Shown here piece after piece: positions 11,337 to 23,900 of a stretch of DNA of 64,000 bases. The DNA is taken from positions 3,100,001 to 3,164,000 of the forward strand of contig CM062383.1 of assembly GCA_031310005.1 (NCBI GenBank), written 5' to 3'. Origin of the DNA: Dactylellina haptotyla. Lineage: Eukaryota > Ascomycota > Orbiliomycetes > Orbiliales > Orbiliaceae. The position numbers and the translations under genes were made by a program. Numbering within the stretch: position 1 is the first letter of the stretch; each line of letters opens with the position of its first letter. The notes below the pieces were generated by a model that was not told the DNA's origin, did no database searches, and saw nothing but the letters and a program-made list of their open reading frames with translations.

Positions 11337-13734
11337 ATGGATTCCGGCGAGGGTTCCGGCGGGAAGGCCGCGCTGGGTACCGGCCAAGGTGCCGACTTTG
11401 TCAAGAAGTTATATCGGTATGTATACATTGTTCACGCTCTCATTATTAATATAGAGACGACGAACGAAATGGATATATCAGATGCTAATAACGTGGTTTT
11501 CGCAGCATGTTGTCGGATACCACACATCGAGATGTCGTCCGGTGGTCAGATGGCGGCGCCAGCTTTATTGTCTTCGACGTACGTATTCTCTCTCTCTCTC
11601 TCTCTCTCTTTTGAGTAATCACGACCCCTTGCTTCCGCGTATCGGATCGTGGGATTTTGGGAATGTTCGCAAGCTAAACGATTGGATGTCCGGCTCTTGT
11701 GCAGAATAACGAATTTACGAAGAATGTCCTGCCGCAGCATTTCAAGCACAGCAATTTCGCCAGCTTCGTAAGACAGCTCAACAAGTACGATTTCCACAAG
11801 GTCCGAGCCTCGGATGAGACTGTCGCGACTGGACCCAACGGGGTATGTACTTATGTGTGCATTTTTTCATACTTCTAGTCGCCAGCCACTAATAATTGCA
11901 TAGGACCAAGCATGGGAATTCGTGCACCCCCAGTTCCGATTAGGAAACGACGCCAACATCGAGGGCATCAAGCGGAAAGCGCCTTCCCAACGGCCGAAGA
12001 AGGAGTCCGAAGAGCCCGGTCCGAGCAATCAGGAACAGCAACTGCAAGTTTCCGCTCTTCAACAGCGGCTAGATGAAGTCATCCGCCGCGTCGACGGTCT
12101 CGTCGAGCAATATCACCATGTCCTCCAAGAAGTTATCCAAATCGGCCACCACGTCCGACAGAACGACGCCATTCTCGACCGAATCATGCGCGAAGCCCGA
12201 ATGCCCCCGGACGTAGGTCACCGGGATGACGCGCATTACCTGAACGATGGAACCGGACACCCGCAAATGTCTCGCCATGGACATCATGGCCCGCCTCCTC
12301 CACCTCATCACCTCTCTCCACAAGCTATGACACACCCGCCGATGCAGCCGCAACATGGACCACCCCCGCCAACACCGATGCATCCTTCGGCTGCGACGCC
12401 AATACAGCAGGCCGAACGGTTCCTGCAGCACCCGTCGCATCCGTCGCACCCGCAGCACGGCCACTCGAGCAGCTACTCGGATATGAACGGAAACGGAGTT
12501 CCGGATCCCGTTAGTCTGAGTGGGTTTGGTAACACAGCCTCGCAATCTGGAATCGTGCTCGATGCTACGGACCCGCAGATCTCGACGACCTTTAGACAGG
12601 AAACAAGACGTCCCCAAGGGCTTCGAAAGAAGAGCACCGGATTTGTTCCTCCGCAATGGAAAGAGCCGCCGAAGGTCCTACTTGTAGAAGACGATCCGAC
12701 TTGCAGGAAAATCGGCCTCAAGTTCTTGGAAGCTGCTGGATGTCTTGGATACTATGCTGTAAGTTGATACTTCCAAATGCCACGATTTGCACCGATGCTA
12801 ATATAATGAAATAGAGCGATGGTTACGAAGCGATCAAGAAGTTCAATGATGCCAATGGTCCCCAATTCGATATGATTCTCATGGATATTGTCATGCCCAA
12901 CCTTGATGGTGTTAGCACTACCTCGATAATCCGAACCGCCAAACCAGATATGAAAGACCCGCCTGTAATTGCCATGACATCCAACATCCGCGCCAGTGAT
13001 ATCAACCTGTACTTCAACGCCGGTAAGAAGAACATGCCCTCCTAAAATCTCTACCGCCAATGCTAATTATCTCAGGCATGATCGATGTTCTCCCAAAACC
13101 CTTCACTCGTGACGGCCTCCTCCAAGTGCTCCAAAAGTATCTCTCTCGACTCCTCGCCCACCCCGATGCAAACGGCAACACCAACGGTTCAAACACTCTG
13201 CACCCACCAGGATACTCCAGCGTTACCCCGAAACAAGAATCAAAAACCTCAGGCTCCCCACCAATCGTCAAATCAGAATACGACGGCACCACAAACTCCC
13301 ACGCGGATGATGAAGATGAAGACGACGACGGCGCGCACCATTCAACCCCAGATAGCTCTGTAGGCATTGTCCCATCCACGGCTATAAGCCAAAACTCGCA
13401 CCACCATCCACATCATCAACAGCACCACCACCATAATAGCACGGGCGGCATGGACGTTAACAGCGACTACACCTTCTCCGAAATGCCAGGCAGCGGCGGT
13501 GGACCAGGGCAGAGTTTCTCGAGCAATGGCAGCGGAGGACCGGGTAACGTCGAGAGCGAGATGCTGAACGCTTCAGCTGGCATCTACGCGCCAGGGTTGG
13601 GAGGTATGGCCGGAGCGGGGATTGGTCAAGGTTCGTCGCCGAGAGGGGCGATGAGACGGCCGATGGAGACGGGGGTTCATGACGAATACAGCGACCCTAG
13701 GATGAAGAGGATGAGATTTAATAATGCGGCTTGA
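11337..13734 (+). CDS. SKN7: Skn7/Prr1-type response-regulator transcription factor
   Basis: Nuclear stress regulator combining a heat-shock-factor DNA-binding domain with a two-component receiver. Exons 11337-11416, 11506-11578, 11705-11842, 11904-12758, 12815-13022 and 13076-13734 join in phase to 670 residues. The HSF domain covers about residues 17-112 (includes [13 protein letters not shown]). A coiled coil follows at about 144-193 ([19 protein letters not shown]). A His/Pro-rich linker leads to the receiver from about 354: acidic pocket VEDD (358-361), phospho-acceptor Asp406 in LMDIVMP, and the conserved Lys459 in LPKPF. The C-terminal tail has a His/Gln run and acidic Asp/Glu stretches. 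In the family, the receiver is phosphorylated by a histidine phosphotransfer protein downstream of osmotic or oxidative sensing kinases. All key receiver residues are present, so it should be functional. Intron 2 carries a long TC repeat. Confidence 0.95.
11586..11609 (+). repeat. TC dinucleotide repeat in SKN7 intron 2
   Basis: About eleven TC units lie just after the donor of the second SKN7 intron. It looks like a plain microsatellite, potentially length-variable between strains. Confidence 0.85.
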
Positions 13735-14591
13735 GATATTATTTTGTTTTAGGTGTGTGGCGGCGGGAATGGTGGGTGTGGTGGCAAGACAGGACGCCCG
13801 CGAATTGGATATCGCGGTTTGCTTAGGTTCCTATCCTATAATATTTTTTGCTATGCTTCTCGGAGTTAAGAGCGAAATAAACTTCCAATTTCCAACTTTC
13901 CAACTCTTCTGTGTATTTCCCTTGATGGGATAGCAGAAGAGCTGATATTATTATTTACTTACTCAATTACTTACTACTTATGTATGATGTCGTTTTTATA
14001 TGGGTGTCACCTTTTTTCAAAGACCCTAATAGTACGTTCTATGATTGTGTCATTTTTGTCCGTTTTTTACTAGCATGCATTGCAATGGGGGCTTTTGACT
14101 TTTATTTATTTTTGCAAAGAAGTTTAATCTTTCTTCCCGTTTTCTTTATACTTATATTTATCTTTCCCTCTGTACATGATTCGAGGATTTTATTGGTATC
14201 TTCAGCAATTCTCTTACTTGTACATATACATACACAGCTCAGGCGGACAGATTTGCTTGCAGATAAAGAAATCTGGTATCCTTTTCCCTTCCCTCATTTA
14301 GCCTTTCAATTATGAGTCCAGTACCTGCTGCATCTTCTCTGCTCAACTCGCGGAGCACCATGTTACGTATGGCACCCTAGCCAATTCGAGTTCACGAGTT
14401 ACCATTCACCACAAGGCTCGTTCGTCGCGAGTAAGCTGAATCAGCCCGCGTGAAGCAGATATCTGATAATACCGGATCGAACGGTAGTATACCAACCTGT
14501 GAAAGGTATCCTGCCTCAAAAGTCCAACTGTTTGCCAGATTTTATAGACTAGTAGTCTCCCAATCCCTTCTCATCATACCATCAATCTTAT
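13735..14591. other. Convergent intergenic SKN7 / VPS51
   Basis: This spacer of about 860 bp lies between two facing stop codons. It is T-rich on the plus strand for the first 550 bp, consistent with a SKN7 3' UTR. No gene or RNA is recognised. Confidence 0.6.
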
Positions 14592-15585
14592 TCACTGGCC
14601 CGCCAGTGCAGCCTCCCCGCTGTCCAACAGCTTCTTCACCCCATCGTCCCCAACCCCCTTCCACTTCTTCACATAACCTTTCACGACCTCCCACTCTTTC
14701 ACGGCTTCCTCCCTCCTCCCTGTATCCACCAGCACCTTCAACCGCTCCGGCGTATCCATAATATACCGCACAGCCTCCTGTTTCTTCTTCAATTTATCCC
14801 GCGCGATAGCTTCGGGCCCCGTTTCCGGATCATGTGCGTGCACGTTCTCGACTAAAGAGGAAGAGAGCGAGGCTATATGTGATATCGCGGGTAGTAAAGT
14901 AGTCGTAGTCGGCGTCATCGGTTCCATATTCGAGCGCATCTATTAAAAAAAGACCTCATACCTTATTAGCCTGATAGTTCCTTTCCGTAAAATTATCATA
15001 CCGTAGAAGGAGGAGAAGAAGAATAAAAATAAGGTGGGGGAAACGTACACTCCGAATAGTATCCGTCGCAGCGATCAATTTGTTATAATTATCGTATACC
15101 AGACTCTTCCTCTCCCCGTCGAACCCGCGGATATCGTTGATCAACCCGTTCTCAACGCGTAACAGGCTCCGCAGGCCCTGCGCGGCGACGAGTCGGTCCA
15201 CGCACGCGCGCGCATCGAACCCGCTGCCGTCGAGCTCTGACGCGGGGAGTATTTGCGCTGCGGTGTCCTGCGCTCCGCCGTCGAGTTGGACCCCTAGCCC
15301 TGTAGCTGTATCTGAATTGGCGGACGAGGTTGGAGGAGCGGGACTCCCGCTGGCATCACGTTTGTTGATGCCATAGAACTCGCGGAGAGCGGAGCGATTG
15401 CGTCTGCCTGCAGTGCCGGGCGCTCGGATGGAGTTGCCGGCGACGGGGGTACCCGCGTGGGAAGGAAGGGAGGCGAGGGAGTGTAGACTGTCGGATGAGA
15501 GGCGAGAATGGGCGACCGAGGAGTCGAGGGAAGGGCGGGAGGAGGTGGGCGGGGAGTTGATGGCGATTGTGGGCGTCGAGGTCAT
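14592..15585 (-). CDS. VPS51: GARP complex subunit Vps51
   Basis: Vps51 belongs to the GARP tethering complex, which receives endosome-derived vesicles at the late Golgi. Two exons, 15585-15049 and 14939-14592, give 294 residues; the intron donor is GTACGT and the acceptor ATAG. Residues in the N-terminal 60 are Ser/Thr/Pro-rich. Then comes the family motif RRNRSALREFYGI and, across the splice, YDNYNKLIAATDTIRSMRS, both typical of fungal Vps51. The C terminus is a short helical, charged region. The frame is open upstream to another ATG at 15669, but the ATG at 15585 has a much better context (CCACCATGA) and gives the usual N terminus. The small size agrees with short fungal Vps51 proteins. 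The gene lies head-to-tail downstream of THR4, 226 bp away. Confidence 0.88.
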
Positions 15586-15811
15586 GGTGGGTGGCTGTGG
15601 TTGTGGTGAAGAGCCATGTTGTGGAGATGTGGTTGCAAGTTGGGCGAGCTTGAGCTTATATCCCAGCATTTATATATGAGAACGACCTTGCAAGGCCTGT
15701 TATATAGCACAGGGATACATATTATTGATGCACAACAATTGAAGACGAATCGATGTCCAAATCTATGAAATCTATATACACGAAATCCAGCACGGGAATT
15801 CTAATTTTTGT

Positions 15812-17673
15812 TCAGGCACTCTTCTCGCCTGCCAATAGTCTCTCAACGACCTCCTTGACGAGTTCCTTGTCTGCCTTCTCAACATACTCCACCCGCTTCT
15901 CCGCTACCGCCAGTCCCTTGAACTGATCTGGCAGCACATCCTCAAAGTTATATCCATCGGTTCCGTTCAGTGCCAGATCGACTGCGTGGCTGAACTTTGC
16001 AGGGTGTGCGGTGGACAGACAGATCTGGTGGTTTCCGTCCTTCTCCTCGAGATGTCGCAGCGCAGCAGTAACTCCAACGGACGAGTGCGGGTCCAAAACA
16101 TATTTCGAATCAGCACCACTGTATATTCCCTTGATCGTTTCCACAGTCTATAACGCCTGTTAGCAAATTACGCCCTCGCCGCATAAAACCTAGAGTAGGG
16201 ATATATAAAACTCACCTGGTCATCAGAAACTCGCTCGCTCGTGAAATCCTCCTTCGCGAGCCCCAACATCGCCTGGGTAACACTGAACCCCCTCTTCGTC
16301 TTCAAATCCACCATCATCTGCTTCACCTTCTCCCCAGCCGCGGCCTGTCTCTCCTTCAATTCTCCCGTCGTCTCCTTCTCAAACGCCAGATACCACAGCA
16401 ACCTCTCGAAATTACTCGACACGAGAATATCCATAGCAGGACTCAAAGTCTCCTTCACACCGAACTCATGCGCCTTCACGCCATCCGCAGTAAGCCCGCC
16501 CTCTGCATCCTTGCCAGAGACAGCATGGATCTCATAGGTCCCAGACCTCCAGAAGCGATCTAGAATGTCGTTCTCGTTCGTCGCGATAACGAGCTTATCA
16601 ATCGGCAGACCCATCCGCTTGGCAAAGTATCCCGCGAGCACATCGCCAAAGTTACCCGTGGGCACGACGAAACGTGGCTTCAAGCTTCCCTTTTCCTCGG
16701 GGTATGCCTTCTCCAGGGCGAAGTAGGAGTGGAAGTAATAGACGATCTGTGCGAGGATACGGGCCCAGTTTATGGAGTTTACCGCTCCGAGTTTATGTTT
16801 CGCATTGAACTCTGCGTCTGCGAAGAGTTCCTTCACGATGTCCTGTATAGAATCATCATTCTCATATTAGCCAACCGCCCAAAATACCGCCCACCCTCAA
16901 ATTGTACCTCAACCATCGTGATGTAGCAGCAAAATCGAGTGTATGAACCGCTCCTACCTGACAATTATCAAAAGTCCCCACCACTGCCAAATTATGCACG
17001 TTGACATCCAGTACGCTGGTCATCTGGGCCTCTTGAATCGGCGAAATCTTCCCCTTCGGGTGTAGGATGAACACCGAAATATCCTTCTTCCCTCTCAGCC
17101 CGTATATAGCCGCACTACCGGTATCCCCACTCGTCGCCCCGATGACCGTCAACGCCTCCTTCTCGCCGTCCTTCTTGTCGCGATTCCTCCGCTGGAGGAA
17201 ATACTCGAACAGGTTTCCGACAAACTGTAACGCGACATCCTTGAACGCGAAGGTGGGGCCGTGGAATAGCTCCAACAGGTGTAGTTTATCCGCCTTCTTC
17301 AGCGTGACGAGTGGTGTGATGTCCTCCGCGCGGAAGGTGGAGTACGACCGGTCGATGAGCGCGCGGAGGTCGGAGGCGGGAATCTCGCTGGAGGAAATAT
17401 AGGCGGAGAAGATGTTGAAGGCGAGTTCTTGGAAGGTGAGGGTCGACCAGGCGGTTTGCCAGTCTACGGGGAGGGTGGGGATTGCCTCGGGGATGAAGAG
17501 GCCGCCGTCGCTTGCGAGGCCCTTGAGGACCGTGTCTTCGAAGGAGAACTACAATGCAATTTTACCAATTGTAAGTTAGAGAGCCGAGTATAGGATGATG
17601 CTAGGGAGATCGTAAAAGGGCATACACCGGACGAGCCACCGCGGGTGCTAAGGTAGGACTGCGAGGAGACCAT
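15812..17673 (-). CDS. THR4: Threonine synthase
   Basis: PLP enzyme converting O-phosphohomoserine to threonine, the last step of the pathway, in the cytosol. Four exons, 17673-17626, 17548-16958, 16842-16216 and 16147-15812, give 533 residues (yeast Thr4 is 514). The N terminus (YLSTRGG) and the cofactor site HGPTFAFKD with Schiff-base Lys119 are diagnostic. Further family segments are VIGATSGDTGSAAIYG and VPTGNFGDVLAGYFAKRMG, which bind the PLP phosphate. The first coding exon is only 16 codons. A candidate 64-nt intron in the 5' untranslated region lies at 17788-17725 (donor GTATGC, acceptor GCAG). I saw no clear Gcn4 site (TGACTCA) in the adjoining upstream few hundred bases. Confidence 0.95.
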
Positions 17674-17724
17674 GGTGGCGAGAGTGTTTCGGTACTAGTA
17701 GAGATTCGATGATGGCGGGGCTTG

Positions 17725-17788
17725 CTGCGGGGAGGGTTAGCGGGGTACACCAAATTCAATTCTCCACCAATTGGAGCAGATAGCATAC
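17725..17788 (-). other. THR4: Candidate 5' UTR intron of THR4
   Basis: On the minus strand the donor reads CAG|GTATGC and the acceptor CCGCAG, 64 nt apart and about 50 nt upstream of the start codon. Length and signals match the coding introns nearby. It is not supported by a coding phase, so it rests on splice signals only. Confidence 0.4.
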
Positions 17789-18954
17789 CTGAGTAGAATA
17801 TCCGTTCTCTGATACGGCCAAGTTGAAGCTTACGGCGAGAAATGGCAGAAGATCAAAAAGCGTCCGGCTTCAGGCCAGCTATATAGAGAACCTGTCGCAG
17901 AAGGAGGGCGGACTAAAAAATTGACCAGGTTAGCTTTCCGAAAGCCTGCGCCCTGCACAGTTTTGCCGAACCGGAGGCCAAACTAAGCTTAACCAAACGC
18001 AAACCCGCAGGAACGCACATGCGCGGAAGCATTGGTCCGTCAGACCGCTCGAGGCCCGGCGGGGCCCTGCATGGGCTCGATTATACAATCATGTAATGGA
18101 TCTAGAAGGGAATACGGGACTACTTGTAGAAGTTCTGTTCTGTAATTCGAAATTAAAAACCACACGAGTTCCACACAAAAGGGTATCAAAATCGCCAGCA
18201 AAAATAATAAAAGAAAAAGAGAAAGAAAAAAAGAAACCCGGCGTCGCTAAACAAACACCATGTGTATATCGTACATGTACGAAAGTCGAAAGGAAAATGA
18301 GTATAAAACAGGAGTAGAGAAAGGAAATAGAGACCAGGAGCACATTTTTTATGCTACTCATTATCTGGTGGCTGCTGCAGAGCGAATCTGCGTCTGGCTG
18401 AGAAAAGAAAGAAATAGAGGTGGCTAGAAATACATTGCCAGGTAGTCGTCAAGGGCGGCGAAATGCCCCGTCGAAGGCATCGGAAGGGGGGTAGGAGGAA
18501 GAAAAAAGAAATCGATCGCAGAATAATTTTCGGTACCAAAATCAAAAAGAACGACGGTGTTCGACAAGGAGAGTTAGAAAACTGAGGGAAGGACGAGGTT
18601 AAACAACAAGAGAGCAAGCAGTCATGATCCGTTAACAATCCGTAAACTTTTCTGATCGAGAGAAAAGTTGCAGCAGTTGATTAAAAAAAAAAAGGAAAGA
18701 GAAAGCGAGAGAGCGACAGGTATTTGAGGCAAGTAAGGTGAGTAAGGTAGGTAGGTGTAAGTAATCCCCTTGCGGACAGGTATTTTTTTGTGATGGATTT
18801 TCAACCAACATATATACATTATTGATTAGTTTTTTTTTAATTAACCGCCGCAGTGTGTGCAAGCCGTAATCTATCAAAATGAGGACGCGGCGCCATCTAA
18901 GGGTGGGGAAAGAAAAGCAAGTTAATATGTCCAAACTCCAGCGAAGTTTTGCTG
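17789..18954. other. Intergenic THR4 promoter / Fus1-like 3' end
   Basis: This tandem-gene spacer holds the THR4 promoter near 17.8-18.1 kb and the 3' UTR of the next minus-strand gene. There are A-rich plus-strand (T-rich sense) runs at about 18190-18240 and 18680-18700. No further gene can be supported. Confidence 0.55.
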
Positions 18955-20996
18955 TTACCGTTTGGGCTGATCCAAATGACTTCGCTCCGGAGACGAGCTG
19001 GACTTCTCGTTCACTTCATCCGAGCTCCGCATCTCGCCTTCAGCACCAAACCCTTCTTCGTTCTCTCGCTCGATCGTCGTTTGCCAATGTTGTGGCAGGC
19101 AAACACACACAAGCTGCAATGTCCTGTTAGCTACAGATTATTTTTTTTGGATAGCGAGATGGAAAACTTACTGGGAATGCCTTGACGTCCGCTCCTAATG
19201 TGGGATCGTTCAGTTCCGGATCTGTCTGAGCAGAGAGTCCACTATCCCTCTGTGCCCTCCTCTGAACGTAATCTTCCGCCCGCCCGTTGATGCGAACACC
19301 GGTTGCCCATCCGTCGTCCCAGATACCCAACACTCGTAGCATATCTCCTCTCTCAAGTTCAAACTCATCCTTAGCGCGTGGAGCATAAGCCCACAGTGTC
19401 GCTACATCGTCTCCTGGTTTTATATTATCAGTCGAGTAGTAGTCCTAAATTTTTAAATTAGCATTATAATACCAAAGAATATTAATTAAAGGAAAAACTA
19501 CCTTGAACGCCGGGAGCTGCTCTGATTGCGAGCTTCCATTATACATTGGCGAAGAAATTCCGCCACGATTGTCCGACAATGGCGAATTAATCGTATTGTC
19601 AAGCATCGACGAACTGGAAACAGAGACAGTTCTAGCGCCTCTGGGTGGGGGCACCAATTGCTTCTCTCCGTATGGCGCAGGGCTCGACGAGGAAAATCGT
19701 CCACGCCCACTGCGGGCTCCACGTGTTGAAGGCGTGGCGCCCGTTTCGCTGGACGTAGTATTATTATTTTCCAGAGCGGACATCCTAGCGATCCTAGTGC
19801 TAGGCAGAGCTTCGTATCCTTCTCCACGGTCGGATTGTTGAAATACCATCTGGCCTTGTTCCAAAGTTCTTCGGCGGGGGGAGGGTTGGTTTAGGACCGA
19901 GCCATTGTCCTTTCTTCGTCGGCGGACCAAACAGAGCACCAAAAGTGCCAACAGGGCGAGTGCGGCGATTGCACCGATAGCGATACCCGCAATAGCACCA
20001 CCGGATATTTTGCTACTACCACCTGCCGCAGCGCTACCGGTCGGTGTCGCAGTTACTGTTGTCGTGAACAAAGGTGGCAGCGAAGTCGTGGGGTTGAGCC
20101 GAACACCGACACACTTGGTGAGATCGACATTGTAGCAGCAAGAGTCCGTAGAATTTGGAGAGCTTGTACCACAATACGAACACAATCCAGGAAGATTGTT
20201 ACTAAATATAGATTAGCATATCGTATCTTCCATAAAAAAAAAATTTATAATCAAATAACATACTTGAAACCGCAGTTCTTGCTCTCGTTCTCGATAGCCG
20301 GAATGCATTGTCCGCTGAGCGAGTCGGCAGGGAGCGCACAAATTGTGAAATCGGAACGGATCTGATCAGTCTTGTCGGATCGCGACGAGTTACAGACCAT
20401 AGGATCAGCCGCGATAATCTGTTCGCTGGTAGCGAATTGTGCCTAAAAGATAATCAATCAGTTCAGAGTCCATATTATTAACAACCACGATTTTGGTGTT
20501 GGAACATACGCAACTATCAGCACAAAGGGCTGCGGTTTGTCCACCCAGGCATATCCCCTTTGCTTCCTGCACCATTCGATTGCAGAGGACGCTGGTAGTG
20601 AACCGGGCGTAGAGGTTGGAAGTGTCTGACAGGTTGAGACCACTGCAGCCAAGTAGGTCTTGGTATTTGGTCTGCGCATATTGGTCGGTTATGTATGTAG
20701 CGAACTTTGCGTCAAAGTCCTGTGTGTTGGAGACGAAAGCCAGGAAGGGACTACGGAGATGGTTAGATCGGTTTCGAAATGCTTGCGTACGAGACATGGA
20801 TCTCGGTGACGAAATACGGGAACGCCGTGAAACAAAATGACGATAGAAACACTTACTAATTCCCGGAACTGTCGGTAGACACAAACGAACCGTTGAAGGC
20901 GGGGCATAGTGAAGAGCCGGCGAGAGAGATACAGACGGCGGATGTCGAGGCAGCGCTGAGGATGGCCGCAGCGGCCAGTCGAAGAGCCGTCCGCAT
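18955..20996 (-). CDS. Fus1-like single-pass membrane protein with C-terminal SH3 domain
   Basis: Six exons fit in phase: 20996-20857, 20750-20510, 20442-20264, 20201-19502, 19444-19172 and 19113-18955, giving 563 residues. The protein begins with a signal peptide (RLAAAAILSAASTSA). A Cys-rich extracellular part of about 200 residues and a Ser/Thr-rich stalk follow. One transmembrane helix lies at about 255-279 (AGIAIGAIAALALLALLVL) with a stop-transfer RRRRK. A Ser/Pro-rich cytoplasmic linker leads to an SH3 domain at about 430-485 (ATLWAYAPRAKDEFELERGD, then IWDDGWATGVRINGR). It ends with FPLVCVCLPQHW and an acidic tail. This order is that of yeast Fus1 and its relatives in filamentous fungi, which organise actin and polarity at cell-fusion or growth sites. 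That role is inferred from architecture. The last exon acceptor was chosen because it preserves the FPLVCVCLPQHW segment I recall after this SH3 domain. Confidence 0.8.
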
Positions 20997-23900
20997 GCTA
21001 CAACTATTATTTCGGGCCTCGATGCGGGGGCGGAAAAATTACGAGAGCAAAAGCGACCAAACAGAACAAAGATTCGGGTGAACTAATCGGCTGAAGGGGG
21101 GGCTTTTGTCGAATAAAAGCGATCGTGAGATTTCTTGGGAGGGACAAACTCTCAGGATAATTTAGAAAAAGGACAAGCGTCTGTATTGCGATCGTGAGAT
21201 GAAATAATAAAAAGAACAGGTCAAAGAAATGTTGGAGGTTGGCGGGAAAAGGAATAATATGTCGTCAAAGTACCAGCAAAAGAAGCATCGAACGGCAAGT
21301 TACGAAAGGACCTCCAAAAAGAGTGACGAGCTGATACGGCTGTCCGCACTTGGTTTTTCTCCAAAAAGAAAAACGGATCGCTCCTGGGTTCCTTGGGGAG
21401 AGGAGTGCAGAACGAGGGATGGCAGGGACGAAGCGACCCAAGCAAAGGATCACACGTTGTCGGAGTCGTCGTGCTTGTCGGCCAGGGCACCCGTCGTCGT
21501 TCCCGTCTGGGAGTCGTCTATTCGATTCAGGGATCGGAGACTTTGTCCTTGCCTTTGTCCTCGTCCGGGGCAGATGTACCTGTTGGAAATGTACCTGGCG
21601 CCGGACCGTCGAAGGGGGCGGGACTTTGGTGGTGGTGTTGGATGCGGTCGGTCGTCGTTGAGAGAGCGTGTTGCGGGCGAGACATACGGCCTGCAGGTCC
21701 GGTGATCGATCGGGCAATCCGTCGCTGGAAGGAAACCGTCTTTGTTTCTTTGTTTCTAACCTTGCTCCTCCCGCTGCAGAATTAATATCCAAACGAACGA
21801 CTGGAAGGTTATAAAATTGCAAAACACAAAAAGACAAAGAAAATGGGCAGCCGACGACGGAGGGGGATGTCGAAAGAGGAGGGAAGGAGGTAAAGGGACA
21901 GGAGAGATGAGGGCGGTACCCACGGAGTAATATGACGGGGTGGATCAAGTCAGTCCAAGTCCACTTCCTGCAGCACCCAGTCGAGATGCATGCACCACTC
22001 AGCCTCTTCTTTCTCTTATTTTCTTTCCCTTCGCTCGCTCGCGCAGGTTTTTGTTTCTCGTTAGTTTAGGTGCAGGAGACCGAGTCTGGTTCCTGGTCCT
22101 CGGATGCTGTTCCCGGTATCTCGAAAGATACTACCTTCCCCGTCTGGAATGCAGCTATCGATAGTCCCGTCGATTAGTCGCTGCTGAGTAAAAATTGCAG
22201 CCGGCGCAGAGATATCAATCGATTCTTTCGATAAAAAGTACCTCAGGTGCCTGCCCCCCTTTTGATTGGGTTCCTCCGAGGTGCACTCCGTATTTTGTTT
22301 TGTGATACGGATGGGGATTGCGGTTGGGGTGTGCGTGCGCTTGCTATGGGGCTGGCTGGCTGGCGGGCTTGCTGGAGCCAGGGTGTTCCGCAAACTCTGG
22401 CGATGAGAGTAAATAACACCACAGCGCGGTGTAATAGAAGCAACGGCCGTCAAAACGTGATGTGACCGCGATCCAATCTGGCTAGGGCCGGGCACTTCGA
22501 GCAGTATGGTATGCTGGCAGAGTACACCTGTCCGACTTCCCTGCCTGCCATCCAGTCTTTTGCCCACTCTGCCGTCCGTCTTTTCCCTGTCCTCCTTTTT
22601 TCTTTTGCTTGCCTGCCTGCTTCTTCCTTCCCCTTTTACCGAAAAGGAACGCGAGTGTGTGATTTGATGGAGAAGAACGAGATCTCGCGATGAGATTTGG
22701 TGTGTTGATTGGAGCGGTTTCACACTGCAATTTCAATCTTCTCGGTGCGCTTCAGTAATATTAATAACATCGCACTACTATATCACCGGCTCTCCATTGG
22801 CCGGGCACTCTCACTCTCTCCCACTCTATTTCACTCGGGCGATTCGTCTCGTCTCATCTTTTCTCTCTCACTCACTCAATTGCTATTCTTGTGATGGAGA
22901 GAACACCAGTGTCGGGAAAGGCGCGCGGATCGCCTTGCACGGTGAACCTGGGAAATCAAACATGCGAACACGGTGCATGCATGGCCATACACTAGTGCGA
23001 GTTAAAATGTCGTTGATGATGCGCCTGCCACGCTGCCGAAATTTAAGGAACGTGCCAGCTTTGGCTATCTTGCCCCATCCAGTCTAGCCTCAGTCCAGCC
23101 AATACTCGTCTCTGAGGAGAGGCATGATACGAATTGACTGCCGCATGGATTGCCCTTCTTTCCTGATCGCCTGCCGTTTTATTTATCATTCCACCATTAT
23201 TTGCGCCAGTGTGAGTTCGCAAACTATCAGGGGGAACAAAAGCTGGCGGACATCCTCCTTTCCGGCTGTGGCGCCATGTCGCTCGCCCCGCCGTTGAGGC
23301 TGGTGGCACGGAACACCAGGCAACAGAAAAAAAACCTTAGACTTCTAAAACCTAAACTAGCTGGGATGCAATTCCCTCCTCTTGACGGTGGGCATCTTTA
23401 ACCGTCAGAAAATAGGAGAGAAAGAAAAAGACCGCGAATCCGTCTGTCATGGGAAAGGAGATTTATCCCACCGCTGCTATTGAATTCAGGTACACCCGCC
23501 CGTCCCCACATTTTATACAATACATCCTGGTCCGATAAAAACACTTGTCCCTCGAATACCCCCATATTTTCACAACTTCCACGTACCTTAGCTGGCTAGA
23601 ACTCTATTAAAGGAGGAGAAGTGAGAAAATTGGGAGAAAGATAACAGATTATTATTACTATTATATTCGTGCTATCCACAAATAACAGCCGTCAATCACC
23701 GCGGCGAGTCTAATTCAAATTGGTGACCGGACATTATCAGCCCTCGCGACATTGATATTTTACTACCCACGTGTGCGTCGTGCATACGAGCCTATGTACA
23801 GAGGCGGAGACCTCATTATACTTTCCTGCCATCTTCTTCAGGCTATTCTGTGGAAATATCTCGGCCAGAGGTGGGGTACACAGCATATTTACCTATCCAC

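Noticed and set aside
12069-12656. 195-residue minus-strand frame inside SKN7
   Set aside because: It is the reverse-strand shadow of the SKN7 coding exon.
15585-15669. Upstream ATG at 15669 as the VPS51 start
   Set aside because: Adds 28 residues not typical of the family and has poor context compared with CCACCATGA at 15585.
17674-18100. Gcn4 site expected in front of THR4
   Set aside because: No TGACTCA or close variant was seen in the first few hundred upstream bases.
21229-21948. Long open frames on both strands (158 residues + and 227 residues -)
   Set aside because: They overlap each other in GC-rich sequence, are Arg/Ser/Pro-rich without any domain, and have no splice or start context. 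They look like chance frames.
22061-22723. 220-residue open frame on the minus strand
   Set aside because: Low-complexity and His/Gln/Ser-rich with overlapping frames in the other strand; no homology or membrane/signal features.
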